A stretch of 64,000 nt of DNA from Pelomonas nitida. Lineage in GTDB: Bacteria; Pseudomonadota; Gammaproteobacteria; Burkholderiales; Burkholderiaceae_C. The first letter of the stretch is position 1; every line of letters starts with the position of its first letter. Below, piece by piece: positions 42,600 to 50,164 of the stretch. The position numbers were made by a program, and so were the translations under genes. The notes below the pieces were generated by a model that did no database searches, was not told the origin of the DNA, and saw nothing but the letters and a program-made list of their open reading frames with translations. The stretch lies in assembly GCF_043555975.1 (NCBI RefSeq), contig NZ_JBIGIA010000011.1, positions 62,001 to 126,000 on the forward strand. The letters run 5' to 3'.

Positions 42600-43373
42600 T
42601 TATTCCGCCGCGCGCTTCTTGCGGCCGCGGCCGGCCAGTGCACGGTCGTAGAGCCAGTTCGGCAGCACGCGCAGCAGCTTGGCGACGACGCCCATCTGCC
42701 ACGGAATGACGCGGTAGCTGACCTGCGCACGGATGGCGCGCACGGCGCGGTCGGCGAAGTCCTCCACCGGCATCAGGAAGGGCATGCTGTAGCGGTTGCC
42801 ACGGGTCAGCGGCGTGTCGATGTAGCCGGGCAGCAGCGTGACGACGCGCACGTTGTGCGGCCGGCATTCGCCGCGCAGGCTCTCGCAGTAGGCGACGACG
42901 GCGGCCTTGCTGGCCGAGTAGGCGCCATGGCCCGGCAGGCCGCGGATGGCGGCGACGCTGGCAATGCCCACCAGCGTGCCCGAGCCGCGCGCCTTCATGG
43001 CGGCGAGGAACGGGTGGAAGGTGGCCGCCACCCCGACGTTGTTGATCGCGAACGTGCGGCGCATGACGTCGAGATCGTCGAAGTAGGTGGTGTCCATGCC
43101 GATGCTGACGCCCGCATTGGCGATGACCACATCCGGCAGGCCCTGCGCCTCGGTGCACTCGCGGCCGATGCGTGCCATGGCGTCGAGATCGACCACGTCG
43201 GCTCCGTAGACGCGCAGGCGCGCCATGTCCAGCCGCTGCTCGGCGGCCCAGCGCGTGACGTCCGCCGTGCGGCGCGCGACGAGTGCGAGCCTTGCGCCGT
43301 CTTGGTAATAGCGCAGCGCCAGCGCCTGGCCGATGCCGCTCGATGCGCCGGTGATGAAGACCAGCTCAGTCAT
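42600..43373 (-). CDS. SDR family oxidoreductase
   Basis: 257 aa. Classical short-chain dehydrogenase: TGASSGIG (9-16), NAG (96-98 region, VIANAGVSI), catalytic Ser in GIASVAAIRG and Tyr-Lys in GAYSASKAA. The C-terminus (LLRVLPNWLYDRALAGRGRKKRAAE) is basic and may touch the membrane. Substrate unknown. It lies in the place where lptA is normally found after lptC. Confidence 0.92.
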   Translation of the reverse strand: MTELVFITGASSGIGQALALRYYQDGARLALVARRTADVTRWAAEQRLDMARLRVYGADVVDLDAMARIGRECTEAQGLPDVVIANAGVSIGMDTTYFDDLDVMRRTFAINNVGVAATFHPFLAAMKARGSGTLVGIASVAAIRGLPGHGAYSASKAAVVAYCESLRGECRPHNVRVVTLLPGYIDTPLTRGNRYSMPFLMPVEDFADRAVRAIRAQVSYRVIPWQMGVVAKLLRVLPNWLYDRALAGRGRKKRAAE

Positions 43374-43374
43374 C

Positions 43375-43521
43375 TCAGTGATCCATCCTGTTGTGGGCCG
43401 AGCGCCGGGCCGCGCTGGCGATGTGCTTGCCGGTCCAGCCGGCGAGCATTGCCGTCCCCACGCGGGGCCGACCAGACTCGCTCGCGTGCAGCGACGCGAG
43501 TTTGGGCGAGGGGTGCCTCAT
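43375..43521 (-). CDS. Possible 48-aa ORF between lptC and the SDR gene
   Basis: ATG at 43521 overlaps the lptC stop by four bases (ATGA), and its own TGA lies one base before the SDR ATG, so it would bridge the two genes without gap. The peptide is basic and shows no clear domain (MRHPSPKLASLHASESG start). A hairpin sits inside it. Coupled spacing favours a real gene; low-information sequence argues against. Could simply be a spacer. Confidence 0.3.
   Translation of the reverse strand: MRHPSPKLASLHASESGRPRVGTAMLAGWTGKHIASAARRSAHNRMDH
43476..43501. repeat. Inverted repeat inside the lptC-SDR gap
   Basis: ACTCGCTCGC and GCGA-C-GCGAGT pair over ten bases with one bulged C around a GTGCA loop. 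It could be a REP-type element or a processing or attenuation hairpin between the lptC and SDR cistrons. Confidence 0.5.
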
Positions 43522-44174
43522 TTGCTGGGTCGGGCGGCAATGCTGCCCTGCGTTTCGCCGCTGAAGGTGACGCGACCGGTCAAGTGGCGGTACTCGAAGT
43601 TCTGCGTGTTCAGCGTTGTGCCGCCTTGCCGGATGGTCACGGGCAGGTGGGAGCGCAGCACTTCGCTGTTGGAGAGCGCCTGCAGGAACTCGCCGCGCAC
43701 TTCCATCAGGGCCGGGCTGTTCTCGTTCGCGCCCGTGGCCAGTCGGCGCAGCCGCACGTCGCCCAGCAGTTGCAGGTCGCTGCCGTCGCCATTGCTGAGG
43801 GCGCGCTTGGCCTCGGCAATCGCCAGCGTGCCGTCGGGAGCCACGGCGCGCACGCGGGCCTGGTCGATCTCGACGGTGTCGGTGTCGGGGTAGTGGCGCA
43901 GCTCGGCGCCAGCGATCTGCACGTTGAGCCGGCCGTCGGCGCCGATGCGCTGGATCTCGAAGTTGGCCATGCGGTAATCCGGCACGTGACGCGGCGGCGC
44001 GGGTTCGCCGGGGTCGCCCAGCAGCGGCGTGTTCTTCACGAGCCACCAGGTGCCGCTGGCGAGCAAGGCCATCAGCAGCAGCGGCAGGTAGTTGGAGAGC
44101 AGGCTCTGCACGCGCCACGTCCAGGGCTGGGGCGGGCGGCGGCGCGGCGTGGGCGCAGGCAGGGTGGCCGGCAT
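43518..44174 (-). CDS. lptC: LPS export ABC transporter periplasmic protein LptC
   Basis: 218 aa. N-terminal membrane segment (SLLSNYLPLLLMALLASGTWWLV), then a periplasmic beta-jellyroll: PDYRMANFEIQRIGADG, LRHYPDTDTVEIDQARV and VRGEFLQALSNSEVLRSHLPV. LptC bridges LptBFG to LptA in LPS transport. ATG 44174 shares a base with the kdsC TGA; a GTG at 44177 is equally possible. kdsD-kdsC-lptC is the standard order, but lptA and lptB do not follow. Confidence 0.9.
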   Translation of the reverse strand: MPATLPAPTPRRRPPQPWTWRVQSLLSNYLPLLLMALLASGTWWLVKNTPLLGDPGEPAPPRHVPDYRMANFEIQRIGADGRLNVQIAGAELRHYPDTDTVEIDQARVRAVAPDGTLAIAEAKRALSNGDGSDLQLLGDVRLRRLATGANENSPALMEVRGEFLQALSNSEVLRSHLPVTIRQGGTTLNTQNFEYRHLTGRVTFSGETQGSIAARPSK

Positions 44175-44752
44175 CACGCGGTCCGGCCGCCGTCGAGCGT
44201 GGCGTGGTGGGCGTTCAGCAGGCGCTCGTAGTGGCCGGCAGCCATCAGCAGCAGGTCGCAGAACTCGCGCGCGGCGCCATGCCCGGCCGAGGCGCGGGTG
44301 ACGTGGTGCGCGGTGGCCAGCACCTCGGCATGGGCGCCGGGCGGCGCACAGGCAAAGCCGGCGCGGGACAGCAGCGGCAGGTCGGGCCAGTCATCGCCGA
44401 TGGCGGCCACCTCGCCCCAGGGCAGGCCCAGTTGCTGCAGCAGCGGCTCGGCGGCGGCCAGCTTGTCGGCGATGCCGTACAGCGCGTGCTTCAGCCCCAG
44501 GTCTGCGACGCGGCGGCGCACGGCGGGGCTGTCGCGGCCGGTGATGACCACGGGCGTGATGCCCACCTGCTGCAGCGACTTCAGGCCATGCCCGTCCAGC
44601 GTGGAGAAGGCTTTGAACTCCTCGCCGCGCTCACTGATGTAGATGCGGCCGTCGGTCAGCACGCCGTCGACGTCGAAGATGGCCAGCTTGATACCCAGGC
44701 CACTGCCTTGGGCCTTGACGAGGAGTTCCGTCGGGAATTGCAACGCAGCCAT
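44174..44752 (-). CDS. kdsC: 3-deoxy-D-manno-octulosonate-8-phosphate phosphatase
   Basis: 192 aa HAD phosphatase that makes free KDO for lipid A core. HAD motif I FDVDGVLTDG (26-35), motif II VVITGRDSPAV, motif III-IV AIGDDWPDLPLL. Small KdsC size without cap domain. Start at 44752 overlaps the stop of kdsD (TAATG). Confidence 0.96.
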   Translation of the reverse strand: MAALQFPTELLVKAQGSGLGIKLAIFDVDGVLTDGRIYISERGEEFKAFSTLDGHGLKSLQQVGITPVVITGRDSPAVRRRVADLGLKHALYGIADKLAAAEPLLQQLGLPWGEVAAIGDDWPDLPLLSRAGFACAPPGAHAEVLATAHHVTRASAGHGAAREFCDLLLMAAGHYERLLNAHHATLDGGRTA

Positions 44753-45738
44753 TAGATGACCTTGGCCCGCATCAGATCGTTGATGCTGATCGCGCCGAGC
44801 AGCTTGCGCTCGGCATCGACGACGAGGACGACCGTGATGCGCGCGGCTTCCATCAGGTCGGCCGCATCGACGGCCAGCGCATCGGCGCCGACGGTGCGGG
44901 GCTTGGCGTGGGCCACTTCGGCGGCGGTCAGTGCGCGCAGGTCGCGGCCCTGCTCGACAAGGCGGCGCAGGTCGCCGTCGGTGAAGATGCCCTGCACGCG
45001 GTCGTCGGCGTCGACGATCACCGCCATGCCCAGCGCCTTGGCGCTCATCTCGCGCATCAGCTCGGTGAAGGGCGTGCCTGCGGCCACGCGGGGCAGGGCG
45101 TCGCCGCTGCGCATCAGGTCGCGCACGTGCGTGAGCAGCTTGCGGCCTAAAGCGCCGCCGGGGTGGGAGCGGGCGAAGTCCTCGGCGCGGAAGCCGCGTG
45201 CGTCCAGCAGCGCCACGGCCAGCGCGTCGCCCAGCGCCATCTGGGCGGTGGTGCTGGCTGTGGGGGCCAGTTGCAGCGGGCAGGCTTCCTCGGCCACGGC
45301 GCTGTCGAGCACGACGTCGGCGTGGGCGGCCAGGCTGGACTCGGCGCGGCCGGTCATCGCCAGGATGGTGATGCCCAGGCGCTTGAGCACCGGCAGGATG
45401 GCGTTGAGCTCGTCGCTCTCGCCGGAGTTGGACAGCGCCAGCACGATGTCGCCGGCCGTCACCATGCCCAGGTCGCCATGCGCGGCCTCGGCGGGGTGAA
45501 CGAACAGGGCCGGCGTGCCGGTGGAGGCGAGCGTGGCGGCGATCTTGCGGCCCACATGGCCACTCTTGCCCATGCCCATGACGGCCACGCGGCCCTGGCA
45601 GCCGAGGATGGTTTGCACGGCGCGGGCGAAGGCGTCGCCCAGTCGGGGAGCCAGCTGCGCCAGCGCGCGGGCCTCGACCTCGAGCGCCTGGCGGCCGATG
45701 CGGATGGCGCTCTCGGCGGCAAAGACGGAAGAACTCAT
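44752..45738 (-). CDS. kdsD: D-arabinose 5-phosphate isomerase
   Basis: 328 aa KpsF/GutQ family. N-terminal SIS domain with VMGMGKSGHVGRKIAATLASTGTPA and LSNSGESDEL; SHPGGALGRKLL before two CBS domains (about 205-328, GIFTDGDLRR and ISINDLMR). It makes arabinose 5-phosphate, the KDO precursor. ATG at 45738 was chosen over an upstream in-frame start because MSSSVFAAESAIRIGRQALE is the usual N-terminus. It is the first gene of kdsD-kdsC-lptC, divergent from PAP2. Confidence 0.95.
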   Translation of the reverse strand: MSSSVFAAESAIRIGRQALEVEARALAQLAPRLGDAFARAVQTILGCQGRVAVMGMGKSGHVGRKIAATLASTGTPALFVHPAEAAHGDLGMVTAGDIVLALSNSGESDELNAILPVLKRLGITILAMTGRAESSLAAHADVVLDSAVAEEACPLQLAPTASTTAQMALGDALAVALLDARGFRAEDFARSHPGGALGRKLLTHVRDLMRSGDALPRVAAGTPFTELMREMSAKALGMAVIVDADDRVQGIFTDGDLRRLVEQGRDLRALTAAEVAHAKPRTVGADALAVDAADLMEAARITVVLVVDAERKLLGAISINDLMRAKVI

Positions 45739-45869
45739 CCGGCCAGTGTAGACAACGCGTTGGCGGGCAGCCCCGGGGCCGTGAATTTGCGGCATATGCG
45801 GGTCTGCCCCTAGGCCGGCAGCCAGCCAACTGCAAGGCTCGCACAGGGGGCATCCACACAATTCCAGCG

Positions 45870-46577
45870 ATGCACACCATTCTGGATGCCCACCCTTCGC
45901 GACCCGCGACGTTGCCCGCCGGCGTGGTGGCGGTCGTGGCCGGCCTGGCCACCTTGCTGGCCTGGGATGCCAGCGGGCTCGACCTGTGGGTCATGCGGCA
46001 TGTTGGCAGTGCGTCGGGCTTCGCGTTGCGCGAGGCCTGGTTCACGTCACAGCTCATCCATCAGGGCGGGCGGTTGCTGTCGTGGGTGGCGGTGGTGGGC
46101 ATCGTGCTCGTCAACCTGCAGCCGGCGCGGTGGCTGCCGGCGCTCACGCGCCGTGAACGGGTCACGTGGCTGGTGGTCACGCTGCTGTGTCTGGCGGCGG
46201 TGTCGCTGGTCAAGCGTGTCAGCCTGACGAGCTGCCCCTGGGATCTGGCCGAATTTGGCGGGACGGCGCGCTACGTGTCGCACTGGGCCTTCGGCCTGCG
46301 CGACGGGGGCGGCGGGCATTGCTTCCCGTCCGGGCATGCCAGCGCGGCCTTCGCCTTCCTGAGCGGCGGCTGGGTGCTGGCGCGTGCCTACCCGGGCGCC
46401 GCGCGGGCCTGGCTGGTGGGCGTGGTGGCGCTGGGCGTGGTGTACGGCGCCGGCCAGATGCTGCGTGGCGCGCATTACCCCAGCCATACGTTCTGGACGG
46501 CCTGGATCTGCTGGGCGGTGACGGTGGCGGCCACGTCCATCGGCCCTGGGCGCCTGCGCCGTCGATCGGCAGACTGA
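45870..46577 (+). CDS. PAP2-family membrane phosphatase (235 aa)
   Basis: Membrane protein with about six segments and the acid-phosphatase motifs: KRVSLTSCPW (motif 1-like), CFPSGHASAAF (about 151-161, catalytic His) and LRGAHYPSHTFW (about 201-212). The CPWDL and HCFPSGHAS pattern is that of phosphatases near lipid A phosphoethanolamine transferases, which would act on undecaprenyl or lipid A phosphates. Function inferred; no such transferase is in the window. Confidence 0.88.
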   Translation: MHTILDAHPSRPATLPAGVVAVVAGLATLLAWDASGLDLWVMRHVGSASGFALREAWFTSQLIHQGGRLLSWVAVVGIVLVNLQPARWLPALTRRERVTWLVVTLLCLAAVSLVKRVSLTSCPWDLAEFGGTARYVSHWAFGLRDGGGGHCFPSGHASAAFAFLSGGWVLARAYPGAARAWLVGVVALGVVYGAGQMLRGAHYPSHTFWTAWICWAVTVAATSIGPGRLRRRSAD

Positions 46578-46628
46578 GCGCCGCCGCCGGAGCCCGCCGA
46601 GGCGCCGACCTGAGATGATCGGCCCGCC

Positions 46629-47144
46629 ATGCGTCTACATCCCCTCACCCTTTCCGTCGCGGCCGCGCTCATGTTGGCCGGCTGTGCCAGCTCGAGCCAG
46701 GACAAGGTCACCAACGCGGCGACGACGCCGCTGAGCGACCTGAACGTCGTGCGCGCCGACATCCCGGACGTGCTGAAGGCCGCCGCTGCGGCCCCTTACG
46801 CCGAACCCGCCGACACCAGTTGCCCGGCCCTGGCCGCCGGCATCCGGGCGCTGGACGAGGTGCTGGGCCCGGATCTGGATGCACCCGCCGGCAAGGGCGG
46901 CCCGGGCCTGCTGGAGCGCGGCGAAGACGCCGCCACCGGCGCGCTGCAGCGCACGGCCGAGGGCGTCATTCCATTCCGTGGCTGGGTGCGCAAGCTCAGC
47001 GGCGCCGAGCGCTACGCGCGGCAGGTGAGTGCGGCCATCACGGCCGGCGGTGTGCGCCGGGCGTTCCTGCGCGGGCTGTCGGTGGCCAAGGCCTGCGTGG
47101 CGGCGTCGCCGGTGGCACCGGCGAAGCCTGCCAAGCCGTCCTGA
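46629..47144 (+). CDS. Lipoprotein (171 aa)
   Basis: Lipobox MLAGC at residues 15-19 after MRLHPLTLSVAAAL. The mature part is Ala-rich: SDLNVVRADIPDVLKAAAAAPY, then CPALAAGIRALDEVLGPDLD, then RTAEGVIPFRGWVRKLSGAERYARQVSAAI, ending in AKPAKPS. I do not recognise it; it might be a member of a conserved betaproteobacterial hypothetical family seen beside PAP2 genes. It starts 51 nt after PAP2. Confidence 0.75.
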   Translation: MRLHPLTLSVAAALMLAGCASSSQDKVTNAATTPLSDLNVVRADIPDVLKAAAAAPYAEPADTSCPALAAGIRALDEVLGPDLDAPAGKGGPGLLERGEDAATGALQRTAEGVIPFRGWVRKLSGAERYARQVSAAITAGGVRRAFLRGLSVAKACVAASPVAPAKPAKPS

Positions 47145-47238
47145 GCGCCCGCACACGGCGCTTTTCAAACCGTCAACAGCCCGGCAACGGCGGGCGGCCA
47201 GACTTGCGCCGCAGTTGCACGCCCGCCGATTGACGCCC

Positions 47239-48159
47239 ATGCCCCGCCTGACGCTGTTCCGCCTGTTCCGCCCGCTGCTGGCGGCTTCGCTCATGGGCGC
47301 GGCGCTGGCCGCGTCGGCCGGTGGCTGCGATCGCTCGGCCGACCCGTTGCCGCCCGGGCCGCAGCGGGTGCTGTTCGTCGGCAACAGCTTCTTGCATGGT
47401 CACGCGGCGCCGGTGCTCCGCTATCACGCGGACCGTGTGACGGACCTGAACGGCACGGGCTACGGCGGCGTGCCGGCGTTGTTCAAGCAGCTGGCCGACG
47501 ACGCCGGCCTGCAGGTGGAGGTCAGCAGCGAGCTGGTCAGTGGGCAGACGCTGCGCTTTCATGCCGACCGCAAGCTGCCGCTGATCGCCGGCCAGCGCTG
47601 GGACGCCGTCGTGCTGCAGGAGAACAGCCTGCTGGACCCTCACCACCCGGGCGATGCCGGGGCGTTCGTGGCGGCGGCCGGCCGCATCGAGGCGGCCGTG
47701 CACGAGCGCCATGCCGGTGCACGCGTCTATCTGCTGGAAACCTGGGCGCGTGCCGATCAGGTCTATCGCACGCCGGGCGGCCGCTGGGCCGGGCAGACGC
47801 TGGAGGCGATGCAGGCCGACCTGCGTGCCGGCTACGCGCAGGCGGCGCGGGCGGGCTGCATCGCCGGGGTACTGCCGGTCGGCGACGCGACGTTGCGGGC
47901 CGTGCAGGACGGCGTGGCCAGCCGCAACCCCGATGGCCCCATCGACGACGGCAAGCTCCGCCTGTGGGGCTCGGACCGGCACCACCTGAGCGCCTGGGGC
48001 AGCTACTTGGAGGCGCTGGTGATCTTCGGGCGGCTCACCGGCCGGGACCCGGCCAGCCTGGGCGCCGACAGCCGCGCCGGGCGCGACCTGGGCCTGAGTG
48101 CGGCGCAGGTCGAGGCCGCGCAGGCGGTGGCGTCGCGACAGCTGCGCGCCGGGCCCTGA
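47239..48159 (+). CDS. SGNH/GDSL-like secreted protein (306 aa)
   Basis: Signal peptide ending ALAASAGGC (a lipobox-like Cys30 is possible). After it comes VLFVGNSFLHGH, block I of SGNH hydrolases with the nucleophile Ser in GNSF; LQENSLL fits block III-like N, and DRHHLSAWGSYLEA near the C-terminus supplies a DxxH catalytic dyad. It resembles DUF4886-type SGNH proteins. An esterase or acetylesterase role is likely; substrate unknown. Start ATG at 47239. Confidence 0.75.
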   Translation: MPRLTLFRLFRPLLAASLMGAALAASAGGCDRSADPLPPGPQRVLFVGNSFLHGHAAPVLRYHADRVTDLNGTGYGGVPALFKQLADDAGLQVEVSSELVSGQTLRFHADRKLPLIAGQRWDAVVLQENSLLDPHHPGDAGAFVAAAGRIEAAVHERHAGARVYLLETWARADQVYRTPGGRWAGQTLEAMQADLRAGYAQAARAGCIAGVLPVGDATLRAVQDGVASRNPDGPIDDGKLRLWGSDRHHLSAWGSYLEALVIFGRLTGRDPASLGADSRAGRDLGLSAAQVEAAQAVASRQLRAGP

Positions 48160-48183
48160 CGGCGGCCCGACGGCCGCAGCAGG

Positions 48184-49323
48184 TCAGCCGCGCAGCGCGC
48201 GCTTGGCCGACAGGCCCATGAAGATCGCGAACACGACGACCACCAGCAGCCCCACCGTCAGCGAGGTGTGCTCGGCGATCAGGCCGATCAGCGGCGGGCC
48301 GGCCATCATGCCGAGGTAGCCCACGCCCGACACCGCAGCGATGCCGTGCGCCGGCGACACGCCGGGCACCTGCGACGCCGCACTGAACAGCATGGGCACG
48401 ACGTTGGACAGGCCCAGCCCGACCAGCGCGTAGCCGATCAAGCCCACCGCCGGCGATGGCACGGCCAGCGTGAGCGCCATGCCGGCGGCGGCCAGCGCGC
48501 CGCTGGCGCGCAGCAGGCGGCGCGGCACGACACGGGCGCGCACCCAGTCGCCGGCGAAGCGTCCCGCAGCCATCGCGGCGCTGAAGGCGGCGTAGGCCAG
48601 CGCCGCGGTGCTGGCATCGCTGGCGCGCTCCTGCTTCATGAACAGCACGCTCCAGTCGTAGATCGCGCCCTCGGCGATGAGGCCCATGGCGGCCAACGTG
48701 CCCAGCAGCGCCAGCGGGCCGCGGGGCAGGCTCAGCGGGTGTTTTTCCTCGCCGGCGTGATCGGGCACCGGCAGCATCGCGCGGCTCGCGACGATCACGG
48801 CCAGCGCGCAGGCACCGGTGGCCGTCAGCAGGTGAGCCTGCGGCGACAGGCCGAGCGCCGGCACCGCGCTGCCCAGCCCCGCGCCGGCCATGCCGCCCAG
48901 GCTGAACATGCCGTGGAAGCCACTCATCAGCGGCTTGCCCGTGAGGCGCTCGATCTCGCTGGCCTCGGTGCTCAGCGACACGTCGAACAGGCTGCCGAAG
49001 CTGCCGAACACCAGCATGACCACGAGCAGCGCGGCGTACTGGGTCGACACCTCCAGGCTCGCGATGGCAACGCAGCTCACGCAGCCCATGACGCCGGCAA
49101 CGGCGCGCGGCCCGAAGCGGCCGACGATGCGCCCGGCGTAGGCCAGCGCGGCCAGCGCTCCGATGCCGCTGGCCAGCATGGCCAGCGCCAGCGACTGCTC
49201 ACCCAGCCCGTAATGGGCCTTGACGATGGGCACGTGCACGCCCCAGGTGGCGAACAGCACGCCCATGACGAAGAACTGGATGCGCAGCGCACGCGAAGCG
49301 CCGCTGAGGGACGGTGGGGTCAC
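48184..49323 (-). CDS. MFS transporter (379 aa)
   Basis: About 12 membrane segments; LFATWGVHVPIVKAHYGL and AYAGRIVGRFGPRAVAGVMG in the first half, IERLTGKPLMSGFHGMFSLGGMAGAGLG in the middle. Overall closest to the YbjJ-type MFS branch that includes putative sugar permeases. The GTG at 49323 overlaps the upstream thioredoxin stop by 4 bases (GTGA), so the two are coupled. The promoter in front of the operon has LacI-type palindromes, consistent with sugar control. Confidence 0.85.
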   Translation of the reverse strand: MTPPSLSGASRALRIQFFVMGVLFATWGVHVPIVKAHYGLGEQSLALAMLASGIGALAALAYAGRIVGRFGPRAVAGVMGCVSCVAIASLEVSTQYAALLVVMLVFGSFGSLFDVSLSTEASEIERLTGKPLMSGFHGMFSLGGMAGAGLGSAVPALGLSPQAHLLTATGACALAVIVASRAMLPVPDHAGEEKHPLSLPRGPLALLGTLAAMGLIAEGAIYDWSVLFMKQERASDASTAALAYAAFSAAMAAGRFAGDWVRARVVPRRLLRASGALAAAGMALTLAVPSPAVGLIGYALVGLGLSNVVPMLFSAASQVPGVSPAHGIAAVSGVGYLGMMAGPPLIGLIAEHTSLTVGLLVVVVFAIFMGLSAKRALRG

Positions 49324-49790
49324 TTGGCCTGGGCGGTGATGCGGGTGAAGAAGTCGTAGACGCCCTGGTCGCCCATCGAACGCGCGTTGGCCAGTTCGCC
49401 GCCTTCCGTCGCGTAGATCAGCTTGCCCTGCGGCGACAGCACGGCCACGGCCGGGATGCCTTTCTTCAGCGGCACGCGGTAGCTCTCGGCGATGTCGACG
49501 TTGCGGTCGAAACGGCCCACGTCCACCTTCACGACCTTGAAGCTTTTGGCGATCAGCGGCGCGCTCGGGCCGTTTTTGAAGGTCGCGTCCAGCATACGGC
49601 AGTCGCCGCACCAGTTCGCGCCGAAGACGACCAGCACCGGCACGCCGGCCTTCTCGGCGTCGGCCAGCGTGGCGCGCACGGCGGCCTTGGCGTCGGCGCC
49701 TTCGTCATAGATCGCCGGCGGGCCGGCGTGGGCGGACAGACTGGCCGCGAGGCCGGCAGCGAGCAGCAGGGTGGAAGGCAGTTGACGCAT
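49320..49790 (-). CDS. Thioredoxin-family protein, periplasmic
   Basis: 156 aa with a signal peptide ending LSAHA. Redox motif WCGDC (Cys61 and Cys64) in VFGANWCGDCRMLDATF, then VDVGRFDRNVDIAESYRV and KKGIPAVAVLSPQGKLIYATEGG with the cis-Pro (IPAV). It belongs to the thioredoxin_7/TlpA-like group. It is first in the operon with an MFS gene, a pairing I cannot explain functionally. Expression is likely controlled at the palindromes upstream. Confidence 0.9.
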   Translation of the reverse strand: MRQLPSTLLLAAGLAASLSAHAGPPAIYDEGADAKAAVRATLADAEKAGVPVLVVFGANWCGDCRMLDATFKNGPSAPLIAKSFKVVKVDVGRFDRNVDIAESYRVPLKKGIPAVAVLSPQGKLIYATEGGELANARSMGDQGVYDFFTRITAQAK

Positions 49791-49834
49791 GGTGATGAGC
49801 TTTCTACAGCGAGGCGACCCGAGGAAGGGTCAAC

Positions 49835-49883
49835 TGAAAGCGCTTTCAAGGCAATCATGCCAGGCGATTGACAACGTTGTCAA
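49835..49883 (-). promoter_or_regulatory. Promoter with two perfect palindromic operators
   Basis: TTGACAACGTTGTCAA (49868-49883) and TGAAAGCGCTTTCA (49835-49848) are perfect palindromes with centres 34 bp apart. Read toward the thioredoxin gene, the first contains a perfect -35 TTGACA, CATGAT 18 nt later can be the -10, and the second palindrome begins about at the transcription start. Central CG dinucleotides and these half-sites are typical of LacI/GalR-family operators. It regulates the minus-strand thioredoxin-MFS operon, 45 nt ahead of its ATG. Confidence 0.65.
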
Positions 49884-50164
49884 GCTGTCGTTCGGGGCGA
49901 CTTTCGAGGAGGGAACACGGTACCGGATGGGAAGCGGGTGCTGGGGCGACGAGGACGGCTGCCCGGCGGAGCGCCAGATCTCTCGGTGGCCGGCGGGTGC
50001 AGGCGAGAGGCTTGCGCGCCAGCCGCCACAGGCCTGCGCAACCCGGTCGACCTCGGGCCGAACGGCCGGGAGGGAGGTGATCGGCCGCGTCGCCGGCCGA
50101 TCCAGCCTGATGCCCGGCAGGGCGGCGCGTGCGCGGGCGCGACGCCACCCGGCCGGGCGCCAAG
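49884..50164. other. Intergenic stretch without a supportable gene
   Basis: Open frames here are short, basic and Arg/Pro/Gly-rich, without a ribosome site or recognisable motif. The stretch separates the end of the RND efflux operon from the thioredoxin promoter. I see no tRNA, hairpin with T run or repeat worth naming. Confidence 0.6.

Noticed and set aside
49884..50164. Small Arg/Pro-rich open frames after the RND operon
   Set aside because: No ribosome site, no motif and composition typical of non-coding GC-rich DNA.
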